Assembly (NCBI GenBank): GCA_034211275.1
Contig: JAXHTF010000042.1
Coordinates: 1 to 41,395, forward strand
From: Acidobacteriota bacterium
Lineage (GTDB): Bacteria > Acidobacteriota > Thermoanaerobaculia > Multivoradales > JAHZIX01
Direction: 5' to 3'
DNA: 41,395 nucleotides
Shown here: piece after piece, positions 32,961 to 41,162 of the stretch
Numbering within the stretch: the stretch's first letter is position 1
Layout: each line of letters begins with the position of its first letter
Made by a program: the position numbers and the translations under genes
Notes under the pieces: model-generated
Databases searched by the model: none
Told to the model about the DNA's origin: nothing
Seen by the model: only the letters and a program-made list of their open reading frames with translations

Positions 32961-34331
32961 CTATTCGAGGCGAATCTCCACGCGGCGGTTGGCCGCTCGG
33001 CCCTCGGCGGTGTCGTTGTCGCCCACCGGATCCGCTTCACCGCGGCCCTCGGCGGTGATGCGCTCCGGGTCGATGCCGTGGCGAGTCACCAGATAGGCCT
33101 TCACGGCCTCCGCCCGCAGCTCGCTCATGCGCTGATTGGCCGCGTCGGAGCCGCGGGAGTCGCTGTAGCCGACCACCGTGGCCCGCAGATCCAGGTTCTG
33201 CTTCATCTGCAGCGCCAGCTCATCCAGCTGTGCCTTGGCGATGTTGGTGACGTGGTCGCTGCCGGAGTCGAAGAGCAGAGTGTCCTCGATCACCGGAGCC
33301 GGTTCCGGAGCTTCCGGGGCCGCCGGCGGTGGCGGCGGTTCCGGGGCCGGCGGCGGTTCCGGAGCCGGAGGCGGCGGAGCGGGAGCCGGAGGCGGTGCCG
33401 GAGCCGGTGGCGGCTCGGGGGCTGGCGGCGCCGGGCGGCCCCGATAGGTGATGCCCACCAGGCCACCGAGCTCGTCGGTACCCTCGCTCCAACCGGAAAG
33501 GTTGTTGCGCAGGGCGACGTTGAAGCTCCACTCGTTGCGATCACCGAAGAGATAGCGCAGGCCGGTGGTCAGATCGACGTGATCCGGCTCGTTGGGCGAC
33601 GCGGAGCCCACGGCGGTGTAGCTGGTCCACTCGGTGATCCAGCCCAGCCGCTCGGAGATGGGCACCAGGTATCCGATACCGGCGACCACTTCCTCGTTGA
33701 TCTCCATCGCCTCGGCGTCGCCGGGATCGGTGTAGCCGACGTTGAACAACCAGTTGTGGACGTTGTAGCTCAGACCCACGCCAAAGCCGGTATCGCCGGT
33801 GACGATGGCTTCGTCCTCGTCGCCGGTGGAGGCGTCGACGAAAGCATTGAGGGCCAGCGCGCTGCTGCCGTCATCGGCACCGGTGAGCTTGAACTTGGCG
33901 GCCAGCCGCAGATTGCCCAGGCCGCTGCCGTCGATCTCCTCGCTGAGCTTCTGGCCGTTGACGATACCGATGCGATTCTCACCGGTCGCGTCGATGCTGT
34001 CGTAGGGCACCATCAGGCTCAGGGACAGCCGATCGGTGACGCCGTAGCCGATGCTCGCGCTGAGCCGGTCCTGGTCGTAGTCCCAATCGGAGGTCAGCGG
34101 CGCGATCAGGCAGGACACCGGGGTCACCACCCGGTCCCAATTGTTGTAGTAGGCGCCAAAGGACCAGGTCCCCTGGGTCAGGGTCTCGCCGGAGAGCAGC
34201 GAGAAATATCCCACCCCTCCCTCGGTCGTCGCCGCTTCGAAGTCGTCACCCTGCGCCAGGGCCGGAGTGGCCACACAGAGCAGGGTCAGGGCCAACATCG
34301 CGCATATCGTTCTAGTCAATGGGATCCTCAT
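32961..34331 (-). CDS. Outer-membrane beta-barrel protein with OmpA C-terminal domain
   Basis: A 456-residue outer-membrane protein. The signal peptide (about 1-26, ends TPALAQ) is followed by a region of about 270 residues of alternating amphipathic strands (a transporter-like or OmpA-type barrel), a Pro/Ala/Glu-rich linker of about 50 residues, and an OmpA-like peptidoglycan-binding domain (about 350-456). That domain contains VVGYSDSRGSDAANQRMSELRAEAVKAYL and a final NRRVEIRLE; the Asp and Arg that bind diaminopimelate are present. It anchors the outer membrane to peptidoglycan. The ATG follows an AGGAGG-rich leader. The linker DNA is low-complexity, with repeated GGAGCCGG-like units. A terminator follows. 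Confidence 0.9.
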   Translation of the reverse strand: MRIPLTRTICAMLALTLLCVATPALAQGDDFEAATTEGGVGYFSLLSGETLTQGTWSFGAYYNNWDRVVTPVSCLIAPLTSDWDYDQDRLSASIGYGVTDRLSLSLMVPYDSIDATGENRIGIVNGQKLSEEIDGSGLGNLRLAAKFKLTGADDGSSALALNAFVDASTGDEDEAIVTGDTGFGVGLSYNVHNWLFNVGYTDPGDAEAMEINEEVVAGIGYLVPISERLGWITEWTSYTAVGSASPNEPDHVDLTTGLRYLFGDRNEWSFNVALRNNLSGWSEGTDELGGLVGITYRGRPAPPAPEPPPAPAPPPAPAPPPPAPEPPPAPEPPPPPAAPEAPEPAPVIEDTLLFDSGSDHVTNIAKAQLDELALQMKQNLDLRATVVGYSDSRGSDAANQRMSELRAEAVKAYLVTRHGIDPERITAEGRGEADPVGDNDTAEGRAANRRVEIRLE

Positions 34332-34449
34332 CCTCTTCCTCCTGCCACCCCCATCCGTGGTGGCCTACTGTCCTCTTCGCTCGAGGGATCTCGAAGCTTC
34401 TCGTAGTCACTTTCGTGTGTGCCAACCCGTCTCGACCCGAGCACCGCAA

Positions 34450-34474
34450 CCCCAAGAATGATCGATTCTTGGGG
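34450..34474. promoter_or_regulatory. Hairpin between the VWA-like and OmpA-like genes
   Basis: A perfect 10-bp stem CCCCAAGAAT / ATTCTTGGGG with a 5-nt loop (GATCG) lies 119 bp upstream of the ompA-like start and 155 bp after the VWA-like stop, both on the minus strand. It could be the terminator of the VWA gene (no T-run) or a 5'-UTR or operator element for the porin gene. The rest of the 298-bp gap shows no ORF. Confidence 0.45.
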
Positions 34475-34629
34475 AGGCGGTTATGCACGTTGGACGAAAG
34501 CCTAACACAGGATCCGCGCCGGATAACTGCAGTCTCCTCAGCTTTTTCGATCCTACCGGCGCTCCCGGACGAAGCCCGGCGAAGCGGATCCCTGCCCACT
34601 GAACCGAGGTGGCCTCGGCAGCCCGGGCC

Positions 34630-36318
34630 TCAAAGATCCAGTTCCACCTTGGAGGTGAGCATCTCGTTGCTCAGGGTGTCCACGAGGGAGACGGCGAGGG
34701 TCTGCTTCTGGCGCCGGAGCTCCACTTCGGTCTCATAGACCGCCACCTCACCGGGCGCCGGCTTCTCACCCTTGAAGCGCACCGGCACCACCGCAATGTC
34801 GGAGCGGTTTCCCCGCTTGTCCACCACCGCCACCCGCAGCCGCAAGCTGGCATGGTGGTAGCCGTCAAAGTTCACCATGGTCACCCAATCCATGGGGATA
34901 CGCACGGTCATGGGCACCCGGGCGGGCCCGAGGCGAAGCTTCTTCGCCTGGCCGAAGGCGACATCCAAAGTGTTCTTGGTGGGAGCGTCGAAGAGCAGCG
35001 CCGCCTCCGTCGCCATGGATGCCTGGGTCCGCTGGGTCAGGTCCCGGTAACCGCTACGGTGCCGCGCCTCGAGCCCCTGCCCACGCACCCGCACCTCCAC
35101 CGAATGCTTGCGACCGTCGCGAACGATGCGGGGAGAGAAGCCCAACACATAATAAGAACGAGTCTCCTCCCGCAGCCACTGCACCGGCAGAGTCGGTTTG
35201 GCGATGGCGTAGGTCATCATCTCCCCGCCGGTCTCGTGCGCGAGATAGCGCAAGGAGTCGCGCTCCGTCAGCGAGCCCACATCGAGGGACGATCCGCCTC
35301 TGCCCTGGGAGTTGGCAGCATCGACGGGGCTCCCGGCAAGCCCCAGGTGGAGCGGATAGATGGTGTATCCCACCAGGTTGGCGACATCCGCCACCTGATG
35401 AATTCGCTCCAAATTGGTCCTCTGCAAGCGGTCGCCGAACAAGGAACGTTCGGGCACCGGACCGCCGGCGAAGTCGTAGGGCCAGCCGCTGGAGACCAGC
35501 ACGAAGAGCTTGCGGCCTTCCGCCTCGGCAAAGCTACGCAGGGTGATGCTGGCGGCGTTGACCACCTTCGACACCTGCTGGGAATTGAGGCGGGCCCGTT
35601 CCTCGAAATACGCGCCGGTGGTCGACACGGCCCGCAGCTGCGCCAGGCGCCTCTGGTCTCCGGGCTTGAGATCTTGGGCGTTCTGGATCACCCGCCGCAG
35701 CTCCGTCTTCGAACGAGTCCAGGGGCTCAGCACCTCGAGCTTGTGGCCCGCATACCGAACCACCGCCATACGGTCTCCGGGTCTCAGAGTCTCCAGATCC
35801 CGGAGCAACCGCTCAAAGAGCGCCTTGCGATAGCGCCGGTCGGTGTAATAGTCGTCAATGAACACCAGCCAGCTGTGCACCGGCTCCCGGGCGATATCCT
35901 GGGCGACCTGTTCGCCCAACGCTTCGGCGGGCTCCACCACCAGCTTCTCGAACGCATCGTTCTGCCCCCCCGTCGCCTGCACCCGCTGGTTGTCCTGGAC
36001 CTCGCTGAAGTACTCCACCGGCTCCAGTGCACCGTCCACCAGAAGCTCGAAGTCCTCCGCCTGAAGCCCCGGCACCCGCTGACCCTGGGCGTCGGTGACC
36101 ACCACCTCCACCTCCACCAGCCGCACCTCGATGAGCTCGCCGAAGGTATCCATGGGCTCGTCCGCCGGGATCTGCTCCGCCTCCTGGGCCAAAGCGCTTC
36201 CGGCCGAGACTCCAGACCAGACCAGCCCGACGATCAGGAGCAGAGTCTTCAGCGACCAGCGCCGCCTCCAGTTGCGGGTCATTTTCCAAGTTGCGGCCAC
36301 GGAATGGGGCTGAGACAT
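34630..36318 (-). CDS. Secreted VWA-like protein (acidobacterial VWFA-related family)
   Basis: A 562-residue exported protein with a signal peptide (about 24-45, ending SALAQ). A beta-domain follows (about 60-115; IEVRLVEVEVVVTDAQGQRVPGLQAEDFELLVDG), then a VWA-like domain (about 145-340). This order and the opening motif fit the VWFA-related family abundant in Acidobacteriota. The MIDAS position reads FIDDYYTDRR rather than D-x-S-x-S, so classical metal-dependent adhesion is probably lost. The last 150 residues are beta-rich. The ATG at 36318 has AAGGAG at ideal spacing, and the sequence beyond it (36380-36420) is AT-rich, a probable promoter region. Function unknown; a secreted binding protein is likely. 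Confidence 0.83.
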   Translation of the reverse strand: MSQPHSVAATWKMTRNWRRRWSLKTLLLIVGLVWSGVSAGSALAQEAEQIPADEPMDTFGELIEVRLVEVEVVVTDAQGQRVPGLQAEDFELLVDGALEPVEYFSEVQDNQRVQATGGQNDAFEKLVVEPAEALGEQVAQDIAREPVHSWLVFIDDYYTDRRYRKALFERLLRDLETLRPGDRMAVVRYAGHKLEVLSPWTRSKTELRRVIQNAQDLKPGDQRRLAQLRAVSTTGAYFEERARLNSQQVSKVVNAASITLRSFAEAEGRKLFVLVSSGWPYDFAGGPVPERSLFGDRLQRTNLERIHQVADVANLVGYTIYPLHLGLAGSPVDAANSQGRGGSSLDVGSLTERDSLRYLAHETGGEMMTYAIAKPTLPVQWLREETRSYYVLGFSPRIVRDGRKHSVEVRVRGQGLEARHRSGYRDLTQRTQASMATEAALLFDAPTKNTLDVAFGQAKKLRLGPARVPMTVRIPMDWVTMVNFDGYHHASLRLRVAVVDKRGNRSDIAVVPVRFKGEKPAPGEVAVYETEVELRRQKQTLAVSLVDTLSNEMLTSKVELDL

Positions 36319-36584
36319 CGTGAACTCCTTTCGGCAGTGGTTTGCACGAAACGTCCAGTGCAAGAGCCGCGCCACCAAAATAATCAAAGCAATCGTTTAA
36401 TATAACACAATCGATATCCACCCCGAAACCCCACTGCGCGGCTGCAACTCGGGGTACGATCCTACGTACGAGGAATTCGGACGCTCCCTGCCACTCCGGT
36501 AGCCCTTCAGGCCGGCGGCAGGTGAGCCCGCAACCAACCTCGCTCAGCTTTCAGCCATCGACCGACTCGAGGAAGAACCCCTCT

Positions 36585-38819
36585 ATGCGAAAGCCCTCTA
36601 CGCACAAGACCGTGCCCAGCATCGCCCTCCTGGCCCTCGGGGCCCTCCTTGGAACCAACCTGGCCTGCAACGGTCAGAATGCGGAGAGCGGGGCTGCCGG
36701 TGCGGGGAGCAAGGACGCCATGACCCAAAGCGCCATGACCCAAGACGAAATCCAAGCCAATCCTCTGCTGCACGAGTGGACCGGCCCCTACGGCGGCGTC
36801 CCTCCCTTCGACCAGATGGAGCTGAGCTCTCTGGAGCCGGCGATGGAGCAGGCCATTCTCGACAACCTGGCCGAAGTGGAGGCCATCGCCAACAACCCCG
36901 AACCGTCCACTTTTGAGAACACCATCGTCGCCCTAGAGCGCACTGGCGAGCTCCTCGACCGGGTCGGTCCCTTCTACAGCATTTGGCGCTCCAACCTCTC
37001 CACCCCCGAGCTGCGGGAGATCCTCGGCCGCCTGGCGCCGCAGCTGGCGGACTTGCGCAACCAGATCATCCAGAACCGCGCCCTCTTCGAGCGCGTCGCC
37101 GCAGTCCACGCCAGCCCCGAGGTCGCCACGCTGCGCCCGGACCAGCAGCGGCTGGTGGAGCTGACCTACGACGAATTCGCCCGCAACGGCGCCACCCTGG
37201 AGGGTGCGGCCAAAGAGCGCTACGCCGAGATCAACCGTCAGCTCGCCGAGCTCCACACCCGCTTTGCCAACAATGTGCTGGCGGACGAGGAGGGTTATGT
37301 CCTCTACCTCGACGAGAATCAGCTGGGCGGTCTGCCGGACTCCTTCGTCAAGGCCGCGGCAGCCGCCGCCGAAGAGCGCGGCGAGGCCGGCCGCTACGCC
37401 GTGCTCAACACCCGCTCCTCCATGGACCCCTTCCTCACCTACTCCACCGAGCGGGCGCTGCGGGAGAAGGTCTGGCGCACCTACTACAGCCGCGGCGACA
37501 ACGCCGACGAGCACGACAACAATGCCCTGATCCCTCAGATCCTCGCCCTGCGCCACGAGCGGGTGCAGCTCCTGGGCTACGACAACTATGCCCAGTGGCG
37601 GCTGGAAGACCGCATGGCCAAAACCCCGGAGCGCGCCCGGGAGCTGATCCTCACCCTGTGGCCGGCGGCGGTGGCGCGGGTGGACGAAGAAGTGGCGGAA
37701 ATGCAGGCCATCGCCGACCGGGAGGGCGCCGGCATCACCATCGAGCCGTGGGATTACCGCTTCTACGCCGAGAAGGTGCGGCAGGCGAAATACGACCTGG
37801 ACTCCAACGAGCTCAAGCAATACCTCCAGCTGGAGCGCCTGCGGGAGGCCATGTTCTTCGTCGCCGGCGAGCTCTTCGGCTTCCAATTCACTCCTCTCGA
37901 GGAGGGCACGGTGCCGGTCTTCCACCCCGACGTCCGGGTATGGGAAGTCACCGACCGGGACAGCGGCGACCTGGTGGGCCTGTGGTACCTCGATCCCTTC
38001 GCCCGCTCCGGCAAACGCTCCGGCGCCTGGGCCAGCACCTACCGCGGCCACGAGGTCCTCGACGAGCCCACCACGGTGCTCGCCTCCAACAACTCCAACT
38101 TCATCCAGGGCGCCCCCGGCGAGCCGGTTCTGCTCTCCTGGGACGACGCCGAAACCCTCTTCCACGAGTTCGGCCACGCCCTCCACGCCCTCTCCTCCCA
38201 GGTCGCCTACCCGAGCCTCGACTCCGGCGTCCGCGACTACACCGAATTCCAAAGCCAGCTCCTCGAGCTCTGGCTGCTCACCGAGCCGGTGCTCCAGCGC
38301 TTCTTGGTGCACCACGAGACCGGCGAGCCCATGCCGGCGGAGCTGGTGGCCAAGATCCAGCGCGCCAGCACCTTCAACGAAGGCTTCCTGACCACCGAGT
38401 ACCTGGCCTCGGCGCTGCTCGATTTGGAGTACCACACCATGGATCCGGAGGGCCTCGACCCCGACACCTTCGAGCGCGAGACCCTGGAGCGCATCGGCAT
38501 GCCCAACGAGCTGGTCATGCGCCACCGCTCCCCCCACTTCGGCCACGTCTTCTCCAGCGAAGGCTACGCCGCCGGCTACTACGGCTACCTGTGGGCCGAC
38601 GTCCTCACCGCCGACGCCGCCGAAGCCTTCACCGAAGCCCCCGGCGGCTTCTACGACGACAACCTCGCCCAGCGCCTGGTGGAATACCTCTTCGCCGCCC
38701 GCAACTCCATCGACCCCGCCGACGCCTACCGCACCTTCCGCGGCCGCGACGCCACCGTCGACGCCCTGCTCCGGGCGCGGGGCTTCCCGGTGCCGGAGGG
38801 GGCGGGGGTTGGGGGTTGA
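36585..38819 (+). CDS. M3 family oligopeptidase (Dcp-like) lipoprotein
   Basis: A 744-residue zinc peptidase of the thimet oligopeptidase/Dcp family. The N-terminal signal has a lipobox-like LLGTNLAC, so it is probably an exported lipoprotein, followed by a short disordered stretch. A helical N-terminal domain precedes the catalytic part with HEFGH (527-531), the third-ligand region RDYTEFQSQ (Glu554) and the substrate-binding GYAAGYYGYLWADVL near the C-terminus. All catalytic residues are visible; the usual EFPSQ appears as EFQSQ. It would cleave short peptides in the periplasm, for nutrition or turnover. The ATG at 36585 is chosen because the signal peptide follows it and GAGGAAG precedes it. 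Confidence 0.93.
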   Translation: MRKPSTHKTVPSIALLALGALLGTNLACNGQNAESGAAGAGSKDAMTQSAMTQDEIQANPLLHEWTGPYGGVPPFDQMELSSLEPAMEQAILDNLAEVEAIANNPEPSTFENTIVALERTGELLDRVGPFYSIWRSNLSTPELREILGRLAPQLADLRNQIIQNRALFERVAAVHASPEVATLRPDQQRLVELTYDEFARNGATLEGAAKERYAEINRQLAELHTRFANNVLADEEGYVLYLDENQLGGLPDSFVKAAAAAAEERGEAGRYAVLNTRSSMDPFLTYSTERALREKVWRTYYSRGDNADEHDNNALIPQILALRHERVQLLGYDNYAQWRLEDRMAKTPERARELILTLWPAAVARVDEEVAEMQAIADREGAGITIEPWDYRFYAEKVRQAKYDLDSNELKQYLQLERLREAMFFVAGELFGFQFTPLEEGTVPVFHPDVRVWEVTDRDSGDLVGLWYLDPFARSGKRSGAWASTYRGHEVLDEPTTVLASNNSNFIQGAPGEPVLLSWDDAETLFHEFGHALHALSSQVAYPSLDSGVRDYTEFQSQLLELWLLTEPVLQRFLVHHETGEPMPAELVAKIQRASTFNEGFLTTEYLASALLDLEYHTMDPEGLDPDTFERETLERIGMPNELVMRHRSPHFGHVFSSEGYAAGYYGYLWADVLTADAAEAFTEAPGGFYDDNLAQRLVEYLFAARNSIDPADAYRTFRGRDATVDALLRARGFPVPEGAGVGG

Positions 38820-38844
38820 GGTCGGGGCGGCTGCTCCGGCATTC

Positions 38845-38880
38845 CGTCCTGCCCGCGGAGGCGGGCATCCACGCGGTGAT
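38845..38880 (+). repeat. REP-like palindromic repeat, copy A
   Basis: TGCCCGC-GGAG-GCGGGCA (38850-38867) followed by TCCACGCG, the tail shared with copies B and C. The arms are more diverged than in the other two copies. Confidence 0.6.
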
Positions 38881-38960
38881 GAGGTCAAGGCGTTGCCCAC
38901 TGACCTGAAACTCGCTCGGTTTGAGGGCTACCGCTCCCTACTCGCGAGCACCTCAAAGTT

Positions 38961-39020
38961 GGTCACTCCCGCGCACGCGGGAGTCCACGCGCTGGTGAGG
39001 AGTGACCGGTGAGTTTCTCC
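38961..39020 (+). repeat. REP-like palindromic repeat, copy B
   Basis: ACTCCCGCG-CA-CGCGGGAGT (38965-38984) followed by CCACGCG and a further block reading GAGGAGTGA...TCTCC. It has the same orientation as copy A and is inverted relative to copy C, whose outer block also matches. Confidence 0.7.
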
Positions 39021-39054
39021 GAATGAGCTGATTCAGGTACCACCGGCTTGGATA

Positions 39055-39107
39055 GGAGACACTCACTCCCCAGTCCCGCGTAGATTCCCGCGTTCGCGGG
39101 AATGACG
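39055..39107 (-). repeat. REP-like palindromic repeat, copy C (inverted)
   Basis: ATTCCCGCG-TT-CGCGGGAAT (39084-39103). On the minus strand it continues CTACGCG...GGGGAGTGA...TCTCC, matching copy B. Copies B and C therefore form an inverted pair about 30 bp apart (outer 12-bp arms 39009-39020 and 39055-39066 with one mismatch). Confidence 0.7.
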
Positions 39108-39428
39108 AAGGGATGGCGGGGAGGGTGAGGGCAGTAGGAAAGGATGGTGGTCTCAGCACCTCCGCCCGGGGGTCCAATCCCCGCGCTACTCAAACGCCGC
39201 CAGCTCCGCTGGCTCCGGAGGGAGTTGATGAAGGAGCAGGCTCTTGGAGCCGGATTCATCCGGCGATGTCCTGGGTAGTCCCGAGATGGATCCCGGGGCG
39301 GGGCCTTGAGTTTCGCCCTCTACGATCCGCCAATTCCCAGGCGGTGCCGGTACTAGGTAGTAATCAGAAGGTGGACATGACTCTTTTGGAGACGATCCTC
39401 TTCGGGCTCTCCGGAGAGAAGTAGAGTT

Positions 39429-41162
39429 CTAAGAGGGAGCCCCAATCTCGCAGATCCACTCCGCGAACAGCGGCACAGAAATCTGCCAACTGTCCTCGTC
39501 GGCTGATTTGCGGATGTAGAGCTCCCGCGCCAGGTCGGTCCGAGCCCGATTCAGCTCGGTGGTCGGAGAGGTCTCCCAATCTCCCCCTCTGGCCATCGCT
39601 GCCATCAGCTGCCGCTCAGCCTCGGTGAAATCGTCCCAGAGGTTTTGGAAGAGGTTGTTCTCCTCCAGCGCCCTGTCCAAGGCTGCCGTGAGGTCGTCAT
39701 CCGTCGCCTTTAGCCGCTGGGCAGTGTTGAGCCTCTGCACGAGCTGATAGGCGGTGAGCTGCAGGAGATAAGGGTGGCAGCCAGTGGCCTCGATGAGTCG
39801 CTCGACGCCGCCGTCCGGGTAGATGTCCGGGAAATTAGGCACCGGCTCGGTAAGGAGCCTGCGCGCATCCTCTTCCTCCAAGGGTTTGAGCCGCCGGATC
39901 TGGGCGCTGATCAGGCGATCCGACCAATGCGGCCCCAGACGAGAGAAGGGCTGAGCGGTGATCAGCAAGAAGCGAGTCCGGAGCAAGCGGTCTCCGGCGG
40001 CGCGCACGAAGTCGAGAAAGGAAGGATCTCCCCATCCATCCTTGATCCCACGCTCCAGACCTTCGACCTCATCAATGGCTACCAGCAGCCTCAGCTGCCG
40101 AGCCTCGAGTGGCTCCTCCAAGCTTTCGAGCCAGCGCAGGGTCTTGCTCCAGGCGCTGCTCCCAGGTGGGGACGCCAGCTCCCGAAGGCCCGCCTTCATC
40201 AGCTCCGTCTGAACCTCCAGCTCTATCAGTCGATGAGGCTGATCCTTTAGCTCCTCGCCAGAAAGCCCCTGAAAGCTTCGAGCCACCACGCGAGTCCCCG
40301 TCCCTAGGAGCCGCGGCAGAAAGTTCACCAGCGTCGATTTCCCCAAGCGCCGCTGCCCCAACAGCACCAACGGCACCGGACGCTCCGTGGCCAGATCCTG
40401 GTCGAGCTGCTGAGCTACGTCTTCCCGCCCGACAAAGAGGCTCTGTTCCGTCTGTGAAACCGGCGCTCCCGGCACGAAGACCAGAGGTACTTGCGGGCTG
40501 TCCCGCTCCAGGCGAGCGAGGTCTGCCTCCTCGTCCTCGACCACGCCTAGCCAGGTTCGAAGAACGGGAAGAAAGCGCCGCTGAGCTCGTGAGATGGAAG
40601 GGGCAGCGGTCAGAGTGTCCACCTCGCCCTGCAAGCGTCGGCGCGACTTCCTCAAGAATTCTCTGCGCTGATGGTGAACTGAGGTCGAGCTAGCCGCGTC
40701 GAGATCTTTGGCCGCTTCTGCGATGACTTGGATCAGGCGGACCTGATCCGAGCCGGGCAGAGAGGCTTCGGGTAATTCCGCGTCGCTTTCCAGCGCTCCT
40801 GGGCGTTCCAAGAAGGGCAGAGTTCGCTCCGCAACGGCAGCGAATTGCCGCTCTCGCGCTGCCCTCTCCAGGCGGCGGGCTTGGAGCTCCAGCAGCGCCT
40901 TCTGGGCTGGGCGTCGTTGCCCAGTAGATGTCGCGGCCTCGAGGATGGCCTCACGACCCATCCTTGGATACGCTTCTCCAAGATCGACCAAAAAACCTGC
41001 CAAGAAAGGCAGGGGGACGTAGATCAAGTCGTGATGCCGGTGGGGCAGCCAGCGAGCCAGGGCCTGCAATCGGCCGGGGCGTATCCGGGAAACGAGTCGC
41101 AGCCCGGCGGTCCATAGAGTCTCGAGCGGAATAGCGGGTAGCCGGAACAGGACAAGAATCAA
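39429..41162 (-). CDS. STAND/AAA-like ATPase with N-terminal membrane-proximal region
   Basis: 577 residues if begun at the TTG at 41162. The N-terminus is hydrophobic and basic (ILVLFRLPAIPLETLWTAGLR) with a DLIYVPLPFLAGFL segment (about 45-58), suggesting membrane association. A coiled-coil-prone region (about 75-215) precedes the NTPase domain. FVGRE (243-247), Walker A GQRRLGKST (269-277), Walker B LLVAIDE (359-365) and a GCHPYLLQL helix (about 461-469) are all typical of STAND or archaeal-type ATPases. The C-terminal part looks like a winged helix (about 505-577). Such proteins act as signalling or defence switches; the role here is unknown. In this same frame the reading stays open through the repeat to the window edge, so the true start may lie further upstream. 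Confidence 0.78.
   Translation of the reverse strand: MILVLFRLPAIPLETLWTAGLRLVSRIRPGRLQALARWLPHRHHDLIYVPLPFLAGFLVDLGEAYPRMGREAILEAATSTGQRRPAQKALLELQARRLERAARERQFAAVAERTLPFLERPGALESDAELPEASLPGSDQVRLIQVIAEAAKDLDAASSTSVHHQRREFLRKSRRRLQGEVDTLTAAPSISRAQRRFLPVLRTWLGVVEDEEADLARLERDSPQVPLVFVPGAPVSQTEQSLFVGREDVAQQLDQDLATERPVPLVLLGQRRLGKSTLVNFLPRLLGTGTRVVARSFQGLSGEELKDQPHRLIELEVQTELMKAGLRELASPPGSSAWSKTLRWLESLEEPLEARQLRLLVAIDEVEGLERGIKDGWGDPSFLDFVRAAGDRLLRTRFLLITAQPFSRLGPHWSDRLISAQIRRLKPLEEEDARRLLTEPVPNFPDIYPDGGVERLIEATGCHPYLLQLTAYQLVQRLNTAQRLKATDDDLTAALDRALEENNLFQNLWDDFTEAERQLMAAMARGGDWETSPTTELNRARTDLARELYIRKSADEDSWQISVPLFAEWICEIGAPS

Larger units (their letters stand above)
38820..39428. other. 609-bp gene-free tract with palindromic repeats
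   Basis: No credible gene lies here; a possible 103-codon ORF at 39113 has no ribosome site and unconvincing composition. The tract contains three REP-like elements (listed separately), a 6-bp hairpin GCCAGC-TCC-GCTGGC near 39199-39213, a CCGGATTCATCCGG palindrome at 39250-39263, and a tRNA 3'-half-like sequence at 39144-39191. It separates the peptidase gene (plus) from the ATPase gene (minus). Confidence 0.7.

Noticed and set aside
32808-36405. Long plus-strand ORFs (532 and 598 codons) opposite the OmpA-like and VWA-like genes
   Set aside because: The minus-strand genes have signal peptides, ribosome sites and recognisable domains; the plus frames have none.
36933-38908. Two ORFs of more than 640 codons, one on each strand, over the peptidase gene
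   Set aside because: The M3 peptidase with intact HEFGH occupies the third frame. The alternatives are Gly/Val/Glu-rich or Arg/Pro-rich shadows without motifs.
39113-39424. A 103-codon ORF in the gene-free tract
   Set aside because: No ribosome site, no motif, and it overlaps several palindromes; it is likely non-coding.
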